NCBI GenBank assembly: GCA_947650285.1
Contig: CANTFL010001323.1
Span: 1 to 64,000 of the forward strand
DNA length: 64,000 nucleotides
DNA from: Hyaloperonospora brassicae
Taxonomy: Eukaryota; Oomycota; Peronosporomycetes; Peronosporales; Peronosporaceae
Reading direction: 5' to 3'
Made by a program: the position numbers and the translations under genes. Positions 42,361-56,500 of this stretch are shown here, one piece after another; the first letter of the stretch is position 1; each line of letters begins with the position of its first letter. The notes beneath the pieces were generated by a model that made no database searches, was not told the DNA's origin, and saw only the letters and a program-made list of their open reading frames with translations.

Positions 42361-44280
42361 ACGACTTCAACCTACCAAATATAGACCTTGACGAGTTACA
42401 CTACGTCGGGTTCGACCTCGATCAGTTCGACCTTTTCAAGTAAGACCTTACCGAGTTAGACCTAGATGAGTTAGGGTTTGACGACTTAGACCTACACAAT
42501 ATAGACCTTGACGAGTTTGACCACAACGGGTTCGACCTCGACCAGTTCGACCTGTACGAGTAAGACCTCGCCAGGTTAGACCTGGACGAGTTACGGTTAG
42601 ACATGTTAGACCTACACAATAAAGACCTTGACGAGTTACACCACAACAAGTTTGACCTCGATAAGTTCGACCTGTTCGAGTAAGACCTCGCCGGGTTAGA
42701 CCTTGACGAGTTAGTGTTTGACGGCTTCAACCTACACAATAAAGACCTTGACGAGTTACACCACAACAAGTTTGACCTCGATCAGTTCGACCTGTACGAG
42801 TAAGACCTCGCCGGGTTAGACCTAGACGAGTTAGGGTTAGACGACTTCAACCTACCAAATATAGACCTTGACGAGTTACACTACGTCGGGTTCGACCTCG
42901 ATCAGTTCGACCTTTTCAAGTAAGACCTTACCGAGTTAGACCTAGATGAGTTAGGGTTTGACGACTTAGACCTACACAATATAGACCTTGACGAGTTTGA
43001 CCACAACGGGTTCGACCTCGACCAGTTCGACCTGTACGAGTAAGACCTCGCCAGGTTAGACCTGGACGAGTTACGGTTAGACATGTTAGACCTACACAAT
43101 AAAGACCTTGACGAGTTACACCACAACAAGTTTGACCTCGATAAGTTCGACCTGTTCGAGTAAGGCCTCGCCGGGTTAGACCTTGACGAGTTAGTGTTTG
43201 ACGGCTTCAACCTACACAATAAAGACCTTGACGAGTTACACCACAACAAGTTTGACCTCGATCAGTTCGACCTGTACGAGTAAGACCTCGCCGGGTTAGA
43301 CCTAGATGAGTTAGGGTTAGACGACTTCAACCTACCAAATATAGACCTTGACGAGTTACACTACGTCGGGTTCGACCTCGATCAGTTCGACCTTTTCAAG
43401 TAAGACCTTACCGAGTTAGACCTAGATGAGTTAGGGTTTGACGACTTAGACCTACACAATATAGACCTTGACGAGTTTGACCACAACGGGTTCGACCTCG
43501 ACCAGTTCGACCTGTACGAGTAAGACCTCGCCAGGTTAGACCTAGACGAGTTACGGTTAGACATGTTAGACCTACACAATAAAGACCTTGACGAGTTACA
43601 CCACAACAAGTTTGACCTCGATAAGTTCGACCTGTTCGAGTAAGACCTCGCCGGGTTAGACCTTGACGAGTTAGGGTTAGACGACTTCAACCTACACAAT
43701 AAAGACCTTGACGAGTTACACCACAACAAGTTTGACCTCGATCAGTTCGACCTGTACGAGTAAGACCTCGCCGGGTTAGACCTAGATGAGTTAGGGTTAG
43801 ACGACTTCAACCTACCAAATATAGACCTTGACGAGTTACACTACGTCGGGTTCGACCTCGATCAGTTCGACCTTTTCAAGTAAGACCTTACCGAGTTAGA
43901 CCTAGATGAGTTAGGGTTTGACGACTTAGACCTACACAATATAGACCTTGACGAGTTTGACCACAACGGGTTCGACCTCGACCAGTTCGACCTGTACGAG
44001 TAAGACCTCGCCAGGTTAGACCTAGACGAGTTACGGTTAGACATGTTAGACCTACACAATAAAGACCTTGACGAGTTACACCACAACAAGTTTGACCTCG
44101 ATAAGTTCGACCTGTTCGAGTAATCCCTCGTCAGGTTAGACCTAGACGAGTTAGGGTTAAACGACTTCAACCTACACAATAAACACCTTGACGAGTTACA
44201 CTACGTCAGGTTCGACCTCGATCAGTTCGACCTATTCGAGTAAGACCTTACCGAGTCCGCCCTAATGAGTTAGGGCTAGA
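42361..44280 (-). repeat. 480-bp super-units in the satellite
   Basis: Lines of sequence recur at exactly 480-bp steps: the CCTACCAAATATAG variant at ~42370, 42850, 43330, 43810, and the ACATGTTAGACC variant at ~42601, 43081, 43561, 44041. Four copies are almost identical, so this sub-block expanded recently by four-unit steps. Confidence 0.9.
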
Positions 44281-45780
44281 CGACTTCAACCTACACAATA
44301 TAGACCTTGACGAGTTACACCACAGTAAGTTTGACCTCGAGGAGTTAGACCTGTTCGAGTAAGACCTCGCAAGTCAGACTTAGAGGAGTTAGGGTTAGAC
44401 GACTTCAACCTACCAAATATAGACCTTGACGAGTTACACTACGTCGGGTTCGACCTCGATCAGTTCAACCTTTTCGAGTAAGACCTTACCGAGTTAGACC
44501 TAGACGAGTTAGGGTTAGACGACTTCAACCTACACAATAAAGACCTTGACGAGTTACACTACGTCGGGTTCGACCTCGATCAGTACGACCTCGATCAGTT
44601 CGACCTGTTCGAGTAAGACCTTGCCGAGTCAGACCTAGACGAGTTAGGGTTAGACGACTTCAACCTACACAACATAGACCTTGACGAGTTATACTTAAAC
44701 TGCTTAGACCTCGAGGAGTTAGACCTGTTCGAGTAAGACCTCGCCGGGTTGGACCTAGACGAGTTAGGGTTAGACGACTTCAACCTACACAATATAGACC
44801 TTGACAAGTTACACCACATCAGGATCGACCTCGATCAATTCGACCTGTTCGAGTAAGACCTCGCCGGGTTGGACCTAGATGAGTTGTAGTTAGACGGCTT
44901 AGGCCTACACAATATAGACACTGACGAGTTTGACTACAACGGGTTCGACCTCGACCAGTTCAACCTGTTTGAGTAAGATCTCGCCAGGTAAGACCTAGAC
45001 GAGTTAGGGTTAGACGACTTCAACCTACACAATATAGACCTTGTCGAGTTTGACCACAACGGGTTCGACCTCGACCAGTTCGACCTGTACGAGTAAGACC
45101 TCGCCGGGTTAGACCTAGACGAGTTAGGGTTAGACGACTTCAACCTACACAATATAGACCTTGTCGAGTTTGACCACAACGGGTTCGACCTCGACCAGTT
45201 CGACCTGTACGAGTAAGACCTCGCCAGGTTAGACCTAGACGAGTTAGGGTTAGACGACTTCAACCTACACAATATAGACCTTGTCGAGTTTGACCACAAC
45301 GGGTTCGACCTCGACCAGTTCGACCTGTACGAGTAAGACCTCGCCGGGTTAGACCTGGACGAGTTAGTGTTTGACGGCTTCAACCTACACAATAAAGACC
45401 TTGACGAGTTACACCACAACAAGTTTGACCTCGATCAGTTCGACCTGTACGAGTAAGACCTCGCCGGGTTAGACCTAGATGAGTTAGGGTTAGACGACTT
45501 CAACCTACACAATATAGACCTTGACGAGTTACACTACGTCGGGTTCGACCTCGATCAGTTCGACCTGTACGAGTAAGACCTCGCCGGGTTAGACCTAGAT
45601 GAGTTAGGGTTAGACGGACTTCAACCTACACAATATAGACCTTGACGAGTTTGACCACAACGGGTTCGACCTCGACCAGTTCGACCTGTACGAGTAAGAC
45701 CTCGCCAGGTTAGACCTAGACTAGTTAGGGTTAGACGACTTCAACCTGCAAAATATAGACCTTGACGAGTTACACCACAA

Positions 45781-48700
45781 CAAGTTTGACCTCGATCAGT
45801 TCGACTTGTTCGAGTAAGACCTCGCCGGGTTAGACCTAGACGAGTTAGGGTTAGACGACTTAGACCTACACAATATAGACCTTGACGAGTTACACTACGT
45901 CGGGTTCGACCTCGATCAGTTCGACCTTTTCGAGTAAGACCTTACCGAGTTAGACCTAGATGAGTTAGGGTTAGACGACTTCAACCTACACAATATAGAC
46001 CTTGACAAGTTACACCACAACAAGTTTGACCTTGACCTGTACGAGTAAGACCTCGCCGGGTTAGACCTAGACTAGTTAGGGTTAGACGACTTCAACCTGC
46101 AAAATATAGACCTTGACGGGTTACACCACAACAAGTTTGACCTCGATCAGTTCGACCTTTTCGAGTAAGACCTCGCCGGGTTATACCTAGACGAGTGAGG
46201 GTTAGACGACTTAGACCTACACAATAAAGACCTTGACGAGTTTGACCACAAGGGGTTCGACCTCGATCAGCTCGACCTGTTCGAGTAAGACCTCGCCGGG
46301 TTAGACCTAGACGAGTAAGGGTTAGACGACTTCAACCTACACAATATAGACCTTGACGAGTTTGACCACAACGGGTTCGACCTCGACCAGTTTAACCTGT
46401 TTGAGTAAGACCTCGCCAGGTAAGACCTAGACAAGTAAGGGTTAGACGACTTCAACCTACACAATGTAGACCTTGACGAGTTACACCACGACAAGTTCGA
46501 CCTGTACGAGTAAGACCTCGCCAGGTTAGACCTATACGAGTTAGTGTTTGACGGCTTAGATCTGCACAATGTAGACCTTGACGAGTTACACTACGTCGGG
46601 TTCGACCTCGATCAGTTCGACTTGTTTGAGTAAGACCTTACCAAGTTAGACCTAGATGAGTTAGGGTTAGACGACTTCAACCTACACAATAAAGACCTTG
46701 ACGAGTTACACCACGTCAGGTTCGACCTCGATCAGTTCGACCTTTTCGAGTAAGACCTTACCGAGTTAGACCTAGATGAGTTAGGGTTAGACGACTTCAA
46801 CCTACACAATATAGACCTTGACGAGTTACACCACAACAAGTTTGACCTCGACCAGTTCGACCTGTACGATTGAGACCTCGCCCGGTTAGACCTGGACGAG
46901 TTAGGGTTAGACGACTTCAACCTACACAATATAGACCTTGATGAGTTACACCACAACAAGTTTGACCTCGACGGGTTAGACCGTTTCGAGTAAGACCTCG
47001 CCGGGTTAGACCTAGACGAGTTAGGGTTAGACGACTTCAACCTACACAATATAGACCTTGACGAGTTTGACCACAACGGGTTCGACCTCGATCAGTTCAA
47101 CCTTTTGGAGTAAGACCTCGCCGAGTTAGACCTAGACGAGTTAGGGTTAGACGACTTCAACCTACACAATATAGACCTTGACAAGTTACACCACGACAAG
47201 TTCGACCTGTACGAGTAAGACCTCGCCGATTTAGATCCAGACGAGTTGGATTTTGACGGCTTAGATCTGCACAATGTCGACCTTGACGAGTTACACTACG
47301 TCGGGTTCGACCTCGATCAGTTCGACCTGTTTGAGTAAGACCTTACCAAGTTAGACCTAGATGGGTTAGGGTTTGACGACTTCAACCTACACAATATAGA
47401 CCTTGACGAGTTATAATTCAACTGCTTAGACCTCGAGGAGTTAGACCTGTTCGAGTAAGACCTCGCCGAGTTAGACCTAGATGAGTTAGGGTCAGACGAC
47501 TTCAACCTGCAAAATAAAGACCTTGACGAGTTTGACCACAACGGGTTCGACCTCGACCAGTTCGACCTGTACGAGTAAGACCTCGCCAGGTTAGACCTGG
47601 ACGAGTTAGTGTTTGACGGCTTCAACCTACACAATAAAGACCTTGACGAGTTACACCACAACGGGTTCGACCTCGACCAGTTCGACCTGTACGAGTAAGA
47701 CCTCGCCGGGTTAGACCTAGACGAGTTAGGGTTAGACGACTTCAACCTACACAATATAGACCTTGTCGAGTTTGACCACAACGGGTTCGACCTCGACCAG
47801 TTCGACCTGTACGAGTAAGACCTCGCCAGGTTAGACCTGGACGAGTTAGTGTTTGACGGCTTCAACCTACACAATAAAGACCTTGACGAGTTACACCACA
47901 ACGGGTTCGACCTCGACCAGTTCGACCTGTACGAGTAAGACCTCGCCGGGTTAGACCTAGACGAGTTAGGGTTAGACGACTTCAACCTACACAATATAGA
48001 CCTTGTCGAGTTTGACCACAACGGGTTCGACCTCGACCAGTTCGACCTGTACGAGTAAGACCTCGCCGGGTTAGACCTGGACGAGTTAGTGTTTGACGGC
48101 TTCAACCTACACAATAAAGACCTTGACGAGTTACACCACAACGGGTTCGACCTCGACCAGTTCGACCTGTACGAGTAAGACCTCGCCGGGTTAGACCTAG
48201 ACGAGTTAGGGTTAGACGACTTCAACCTACACAATATAGACCTTGACGAGTTACACTACGTCGGGTTCGACCTCGATCAGTTCGACCTTTTCGAGTAAGA
48301 CCTTACCGAGTTAGACCTAGATAAGTTAGGGTTAGACGACTTCAACCTACACAATATAGACCTTGACAAGTTACACCACAACAAGTTTGACCTTGACCTG
48401 TACGAGTAAGACCTCGCCAGGTTATACCTAGACTAGTTAGGGTTAGACGACTTCAACCTGCAAAATATAGACCTTGACGAGTTACACCACAACAAGTTTG
48501 ACCTCTATCAGTTCGACCTGTACGAGTAAGACCTTGCCGGGTTAGACCTGGACGAGTTAGTGTTTGACGGCTTCAACCTACACAATAAAGACCTTGACGA
48601 GTTACACCACAACGGGTTCGACCTCGACCAGTTCGACCTGTACGAGTAAGACCTCGCCGGGTTAGACCTAGATGAGTTAGGGTTAGACGACTTCAACCTA

Positions 48701-50523
48701 CCAAATATAGACCTTGACGAGTTACACTACGTCGGGTTCGACCTCGATCAGTTCGACCTTTTCAAGTAAGACCTTACCGAGTTAGACCTAGATGAGTTAG
48801 GGTTTGACGACTTAGACCTACACAATATAGACCTTGTCGAGTTTGACCACAACGGGTTCGACCTCGACCAGTTCGACCTGTACGAGTAAGACCTCGCCGG
48901 GTTAGACCTGGACGAGTTAGTGTTTGACGGCTTCAACCTACACAATAAAGACCTTGACGAGTTACACCACAACGGGTTCGACCTCGACCAGTTCGACCTG
49001 TACGAGTAAGACCTCGCCGGGTTAGACCTAGACGAGTTAGGGTTAGACGACTTCAACCTACACAATATAGACCTTGACGAGTTACACTACGTCGGGTTCG
49101 ACCTCGATCAGTTCGACCTTTTCGATAAAGACCTTACCGAGTTAGACCTAGATGAGTTAGGGTTAGACGACTTCAACCTACACAATATAGACCTTGACAA
49201 GTTACACCACAACAAGTTTGACCTTGACCTGTACGAGTAAGACCTCGCCAGGTTATACCTAGACTAGTTAGGGTTAGACGACTTCAACCTGCAAAATATA
49301 GACCTTGACGAGTTACACCACAACAAGTTTGACCTCTATCAGTTCGACTTGTTCGAGTAAGACCTCGCCGGGTTAGACCTAGACGAGTTAGGGTTAGACG
49401 ACTTAGACCTACACAATATAGACCTTGACGAGTTACACTACGTCGGGTTCGACCTCGATCAGTTCGACCTTTTCGAGTAAGACATTACCGAGTTAGACCT
49501 AGATGAGTTAGGGTTAGACGACTTCAACCTACACAATATAGACCTTGACAAGTTACACCACAACAAGTTTGACCTTGACCTGTACGAGTAAGACCTCGCC
49601 AGGTTTTACCTAGACTAGTTAGGGTTAGACGACTTCAACCTGCAAAATATAGACCTTGACGGGTTACACCACAACAAGTTTGACCTCGATCAGTTCGACC
49701 TTTTCGAGTAAGACCTCGCCGGGTTATACCTAGACGAGTGAGGGTTAGACGACTTAGACCTACACAATAAAGACCTTGACGAGTTTGACCACAAGGGGTT
49801 CGACCTCGATCAGCTCGACCTGTTCGAGTAAGACCTCGCCGGGTTAGACTTAGACGAGTAAGGGTTAGACGACTTCAACCTACACAATATAGACCTTGAC
49901 GAGTTTGACCACAACGGGTTCGACCTCGACCAGTTTAACCTGTTTGAGTAAGACCTCGCCAGGTAAGACCTAGACAAGTAAGGGTTAGACGACTTCAACC
50001 TACACAATGTAGACCTTGACGAGTTACACCACGACAAGTTCGACCTGTACGAGTAAGACCTCGCCAGGTTAGACCTATACGAGTTAGTGTTTGACGGCTT
50101 AGATCTGCACAATGTAGACCTTGACGAGTTACACTACGTCGGGTTCGACCTCGATCAGTTCGACTTGTTTGAGTAAGACCTTACCAAGTTAGACCTAGAT
50201 GAGTTAGGGTTAGACGACTTCAACCTACACAATAAAGACCTTGACGAGTTACACCACGTCAGGTTCGACCTCGATCAGTTCGACCTTTTCGAGTAAGACC
50301 TTACCGAGTTAGACCTAGATGAGTTAGGGTTAGACGACTTCAACCTACACAATATAGACCTTGACGAGTTACACCACAACAAGTTTGACCTCGACCAGTT
50401 CGACCTGTACGATTGAGACCTCGCCCGGTTAGACCTGGACGAGTTAGGGTTAGACGACTTCAACCTACACAATATAGACCTTGATGAGTTACACCACAAC
50501 AAGTTTGACCTCGACGGGTTAGA
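45781..50523 (-). repeat. ~1.2-kb duplicated segment inside the satellite
   Basis: 45781-46980 matches 49324-50523 at a constant offset of 3,543 bp, including rare variants (GATCTGCACAATGTAG, GGGTTACACCACAACAAG). A further partial copy starts near 52230. The offset is not a multiple of 120. Confidence 0.8.
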
Positions 50524-53500
50524 CCGGTGTGGTTTTTCGAGTAAGACCTCGCCGAGTTAGACCTAGATGAGTTAGGGTCAGACGACTTCAACCTACACAA
50601 TATAGACCTTGACGAGTTTGACCACAACGGGTTCGACCTCGACCAGTTCGACCTGTACGAGTAAGACCTCGCCAGGTTAGACCTGGACGAGTTAGTGTTT
50701 GACGGCTTCAACCTACACAATAAAGACCTTGACGAGTTACACCACAACGGGTTCGACCTCGACCAGTTCGACATGTACGAGTAAGACCTTACCAAGTTAG
50801 ACCTAGATGAGTTAGGGTTAGACGACTTCAACCTACACAATATAGACCTTGACGAGTTTGACCACAACGGGTTCGACCTCGATCAGTTCAACCTTTTCGA
50901 GTAAGACCTCGCCGAGTTAGACCTAGATGAGTTAGGGTCAGACGACTTCAACCTACACAATATAGACCTTGACGAGTTTGACCACAACGGGTTCGACCTC
51001 GACCAGTTCGACCTGTACGAGTAAGACCTCGCCAGGTTAGACCTGGACGAGTTAGTGTTTGACGGCTTCAACCTACACAATAAAGACCTTGACGAGTTAC
51101 ACCAAAACGGGTTCGACCTCGACCAGTTCGACATGTACGAGTAAGACCTTACCAAGTTAGACCTAGATGAGTTAGGGTTAGACGACTTCAACCTACACAA
51201 TATAGACCTTGACGAGTTTGACCACAACGGGTTCGACCTCGATCAGTTCGACCTGTTCGAGTAAGACCTCGCCGAGGTTAGACCTAGATGAGTTAGGGTC
51301 AGACGACTTCAACCTACACAATATAGACCTTGACGAGTTTGACCACAACGGGTTCGACCTCGACCAGTTCGACCTGTACGAGTAAGACCTCGCCAGGTAA
51401 GACCTAGACGAGTTAGGGTTAGACGACTTCAACCTACACAATATAGACCTTGACGAGTTACACTACGTCGGGTTCGACCTCGATTAGTTCGACCATTTCG
51501 ATAAAGACCTTACCGAGTTAGACCTAGATGAGTTAGGGTTAGACGACTTCAACCTACACAATTTAGACCTTGACGAGTTTGACCACAACGGGTTCGACCT
51601 CGACCAGTTCGACCTGTACGAGTAAGACCTCGCCAGGTTAGACCTGGATGAGTTAGGGTTAGACGACTTCAACCTACAAAATATAGACCTTGTCGAGTTT
51701 GACCACAACGGGTTCGACCTCGACCAGTTCGACCTGTTCGAGTAAGACCTCGCCAGGTTAGACCTGGACGAGTTAGTGTTTGACGGCTTCAACCTACACA
51801 ATAAAGACCTTGACGAGTTACACCACAACGGGTTCGACCTCGACCAGTTCGACCTGTACGAGTAAGACCTCGCCAGGTTAGACCTGGACGAGTTAGTGTT
51901 TGACGGCTTCAACCTACACAATAAAGACCTTGTCGAGTTTGACCACAACGGGTTCGACCTCGACCAGTTCGACCTGTTCGAGTAAGACCTCGCCAGGTTA
52001 GACCTGGACGAGTTAGTGTTTGACGGCTTCAACCTACACAATAAAGACCTTGACGAGTTACACCACAACGGGTTCGACCTCGACCAGTTCGACCTGTACG
52101 AGTAAGACCTCGCCGGGTTAGACCTGGACGAGTTAGTGTTTGACGGCTTCAACCTACACAATATAGACCTTGACGAGTTTGACCACAACGGGTTCGACCT
52201 CGACCAGTTTAACCTGTTTGAGTAAGACCTCGCCAGGTAAGACCTAGACGAGTAAGGGTTAGACGACTTCAACCTACACAATGTAGACCTTGACGAGTTA
52301 CACCACGACAAGTTCGACATGTACGAGTAAAACCTCGCCAGGTTAGACCTATACGAGTTAGTGTTTGACGGCTTAGATCTTCACAATGTAGACCTTGACG
52401 AGTTACACTACGTCGTGTTCGACCTCGATCAGTTCGACCTGTTTGAGCAAGACCTTACCAAGTTAGACCTATACGAGTTAGTGTTTGACGGCTTAGATCT
52501 GCACAATGTAGACCTTGACGAGTTACACTACGTCGGGTTCGACCTCGATCAGTTCGACTTGTTTGAGTAAGACCTTACCAAGTTAGACCTAGATGAGTTA
52601 GGGTTAGACGACTTCAACCTACACAATAAAGACCTTGACGAGTTACACCACGTCAGGTTCGACCTCGATCAGTTCGACCTTTTCGAGTAAGACCTTACCG
52701 AGTTAGACCTAGATGAGTTAGGGTTAGACGACTTCAACCTACACAATATAGACCTTGACGAGTTACACCACAACAAGTTTGACCTCGACCAGTTCGACCT
52801 GTACGATTGAGACCTCGCCCGGTTAGACCTGGACGAGTTAGGGTTAGACGACTTCAACCTACACAATATAGACCTTGATGAGTTACACCACAACGGGTTC
52901 GACCTCGACCAGTTCGACCTGTACGAGTAAGACCTCGCCAGGTAAGACCTAGACGAGTTAGGGTTAGACGACTTCAACCTACACAATATAGACCTTGACG
53001 AGTTACACTACGTCGGGTTCGACCTCGATTAGTTCGACCATTTCGATAAAGACCTTACCGAGTTAGACCTAGATGAGTTAGGGTTAGACGACTTCAACCT
53101 ACACAATTTAGACCTTGGCGAGTTTGACCACAACGGGTTCGACCTCGACCAGTTCGACCTGTACGAGTAAGACCTCGCCAGGTTAGACCTGGATGAGTTA
53201 GGGTTAGACGACTTCAACCTACAAAATATAGACCTTGTCGAGTTTGACCACAACGGGTTCGACCTCGACCAGTTCGACCTGTTCGAGTAAGACCTCGCCA
53301 GGTTAGACCTGGACGAGTTAGTGTTTGACGGCTTCAACCTACACAATAAAGACCTTGACGAGTTACACCACAACGGGTTCGACCTCGACCAGTTCGACCT
53401 GTACGAGTAAGACCTCGCCAGGTTAGACCTGGATGAGTTAGGGTTAGACGACTTCAACCTACAAAATATAGACCTTGTCGAGTTTGACCACAACGGGTTC

Positions 53501-56500
53501 GACCTCGACCAGTTCGACCTGTTCGAGTAAGACCTCGCCAGGTTAGACCTGGACGAGTTAGTGTTTGACGGCTTCAACCTACACAATAAAGACCTTGACG
53601 AGTTACACCACAACGGGTTCGACCTCGACCAGTTCGACCTGTACGAGTAAGACCTCGCCGGGTTAGACCTGGACGAGTTAGTGTTTGACGGCTTCAACCT
53701 ACACAATATAGACCTTGACGAGTTTGACCACAACGGGTTCGACCTCGACCAGTTTAACCTGTTTGAGTAAGACCTCGCCAGGTAAGACCTAGACAAGTAA
53801 GGGTTAGACGACTTCAACCTACACAATATAGACCTTGACGAGTTACACCACAACAAGTTTGACCTCGACCAGTTCGACCTGTACGATTGAGACCTCGCCC
53901 GGTTAGACCTGGACGAGTTAGGGTTAGACGACTTCAACCTACACAATATAGACCTTGATGAGTTACACCACAACAAGTTTGACCTCGACGGGTTAGACCG
54001 TTTCGAGTAAGACCTCGCCGGGTTAGACCTAGACGAGTTAGGGTTAGACGACTTCAACCTACAGAATATAGACCTTGACGAGTTTGACCACAACGGGTTC
54101 GACCTCGATCAGTTCAACCTTTTCGAGTTAGACCTCGCCGAGTTAGACCTAGATGAGTTAGGGTCAGACGACTTCAACCTACACAATAAAGACCTTGACG
54201 AGTTTGACCACAACGGGTTCGACCTCGACCAGTTCGACCTGTACGAGTAAGACCTCGCCAGGTTAGACCTATACGAGTTAGGGTTATACGACTTCAACCT
54301 ACAAAATATAGACCTTGACGAGTTACACTACGTCGGGTTCGACCTCGATTAGTTCGACCATTTCGAGTAAGACCTTACCGAGTAAGACCTAGACGAGTTA
54401 GGGTTAGACGACTTCAACCTGCAAAATATAGACCTTGACGAGTTACACCACAACAAGTTTGACCTCGATCAGTTCGACCTTTTCGAGTAAGACCTTACCG
54501 AGTTAGACCTAGATGAGTTAGGGTTAGACGACTTCAACCTACACAATATAGACTTGACTAGTTACACCACGTCGGGTTCGACCTCGATCAGTTCGACTTG
54601 TTTGAGTAAGACCTTACCGAGTTAGACCTAGACGAGTTAGAGTTAGACGACTTAGACCTACACAATATAGACTTGACGAATTACACTACGTCGGGTTCGA
54701 CCTCGATCAGTTCGACCTTTTCGAGTAAGACCTTACCGAGTTAGACCTAGACGAGTTGGGGTAAGACGACTTCAACCTACACAATAAAGACCTTGACGAG
54801 TTACACCACAAGGGGTTCGACCTCGACCAGTTCGACCTGTACGAGTAAGACCTCGCCAGGTAAGACCTAGACGAGTTACGGTTAGACATGTTAGACCTAC
54901 ACAACATAGACCTTGACGAGTTATACTTTAACTGCTTAGACCTCGAGGAGTTAGAACTGTTCGAGTAAGACCTCGCCGGGTTAGACCTAGACGAGTTAGG
55001 GTTAGACGACTTAGACCTACACAATAAAGACCTTGACGAGTTTGACCACAACGGGTTCGACCTCGACCATATCGACCTGTACGAGTAAGACCTCGCCGGG
55101 TTAGACCTAGACGAGTTAGGGTTAGACGACTTCAACCTACACAATATAGACCTTGTCGAGTTTGACCACATCGGGTTCGACCTCGACCAGTTCGACCTGT
55201 TCGAGTAAGACCTCGCCAGGTTAGACCTGGACGAGTTAGGGTTTGATGACTTCAACCTACACAATATAGACCTTGACGAGTTTGACCACAACGGGTTCGA
55301 CCTCGACCAGTTCGACCTGTACGAGTAAGACCTCGCCAGGTTAGACCTAGATGAGTTAGGGTTAGACGACTTCAACCTACACAATATAGACCTTGACGAG
55401 TTACACCACAACAAGTTTGACCTCGAGGAGTTAGACCTGTTCGAGTAATCCCTCGTCAGGTTAGACCTAGATGAGTTAGGGTTAGACGACTTCAACCTAC
55501 ACAATAAACACCTTGACGAGTTACACTACGTCAGGTTCGACCTCGATCAGTTCGACCTATTCGAGTAAGACCTTACCGAGTCCGCCTTAATGAGTTAGGG
55601 CTAGACGATTTCAACCTACACAATATAGACCTTGAAGAGTTACACCACAGTAAGTTTGACCTCGACCAGTTCGACCTGTTCGAGTAAGACCTCGCCAGGT
55701 TAGACCTAGAGGAGTTAGGGTTAGACGACTTCAACCTACCACAATATAGACCTTGACGAGTTACACTACGTCGGGTTCGACCTCGATTAGTTCGACCATT
55801 TCGAGTAAGACCTTACCGAGTTAGACCTAGACGAGTTAGGGTTATACGACTTCAACCTACACAATAAAGACCTTGACGAGTTGCCTACGACGGATTCGAA
55901 CTCGATCAGTTCGACCTGTTCGAGTAAGCCCTCGTCAGGTTAGACCTAGATAAGTTAGGGTTAGACGACTTAGACCTACATAATATAGACTTGACTAGTT
56001 ACACCACGTCGGGTTCGACCTCGACCAGTTCGACCTGTTCGAGCCAGACCACGCCGAGTTAGACCTGGACGAGTTAGGGTTAGACGACTTAGACCTACAC
56101 AATATAAACTTGACTAGTTACACCACGTCGGGTTCGACCTCGACCAGTTCGACCTGTTCGAGCCAGACCACGCCGAGTTAGACCTGGACGAGTTAGGGTT
56201 AGACGACTTAGACCTACACAATAAAGACCTTGACTAGTTACACCACGTCGTCTTCGACCTCGATCAGTACGACCTCGATCAGTTCGACCTGTTCGAATAA
56301 GACCTCGCAAGGTTAGACCTAGACGAATTAGCGTTAGACGATTTCAACCTACACAATTTAGACTTGACTAGTTACACCACGTCGGGTTCGACCTCGACCA
56401 GTTCGACCTGTTCGAGTAAGACCACGCCGAGTTAGACCTGGACGAGTTAGGGTTAGACGACTTAGACCTACACAATAAAGACCTTGACAAGTTACACCAC

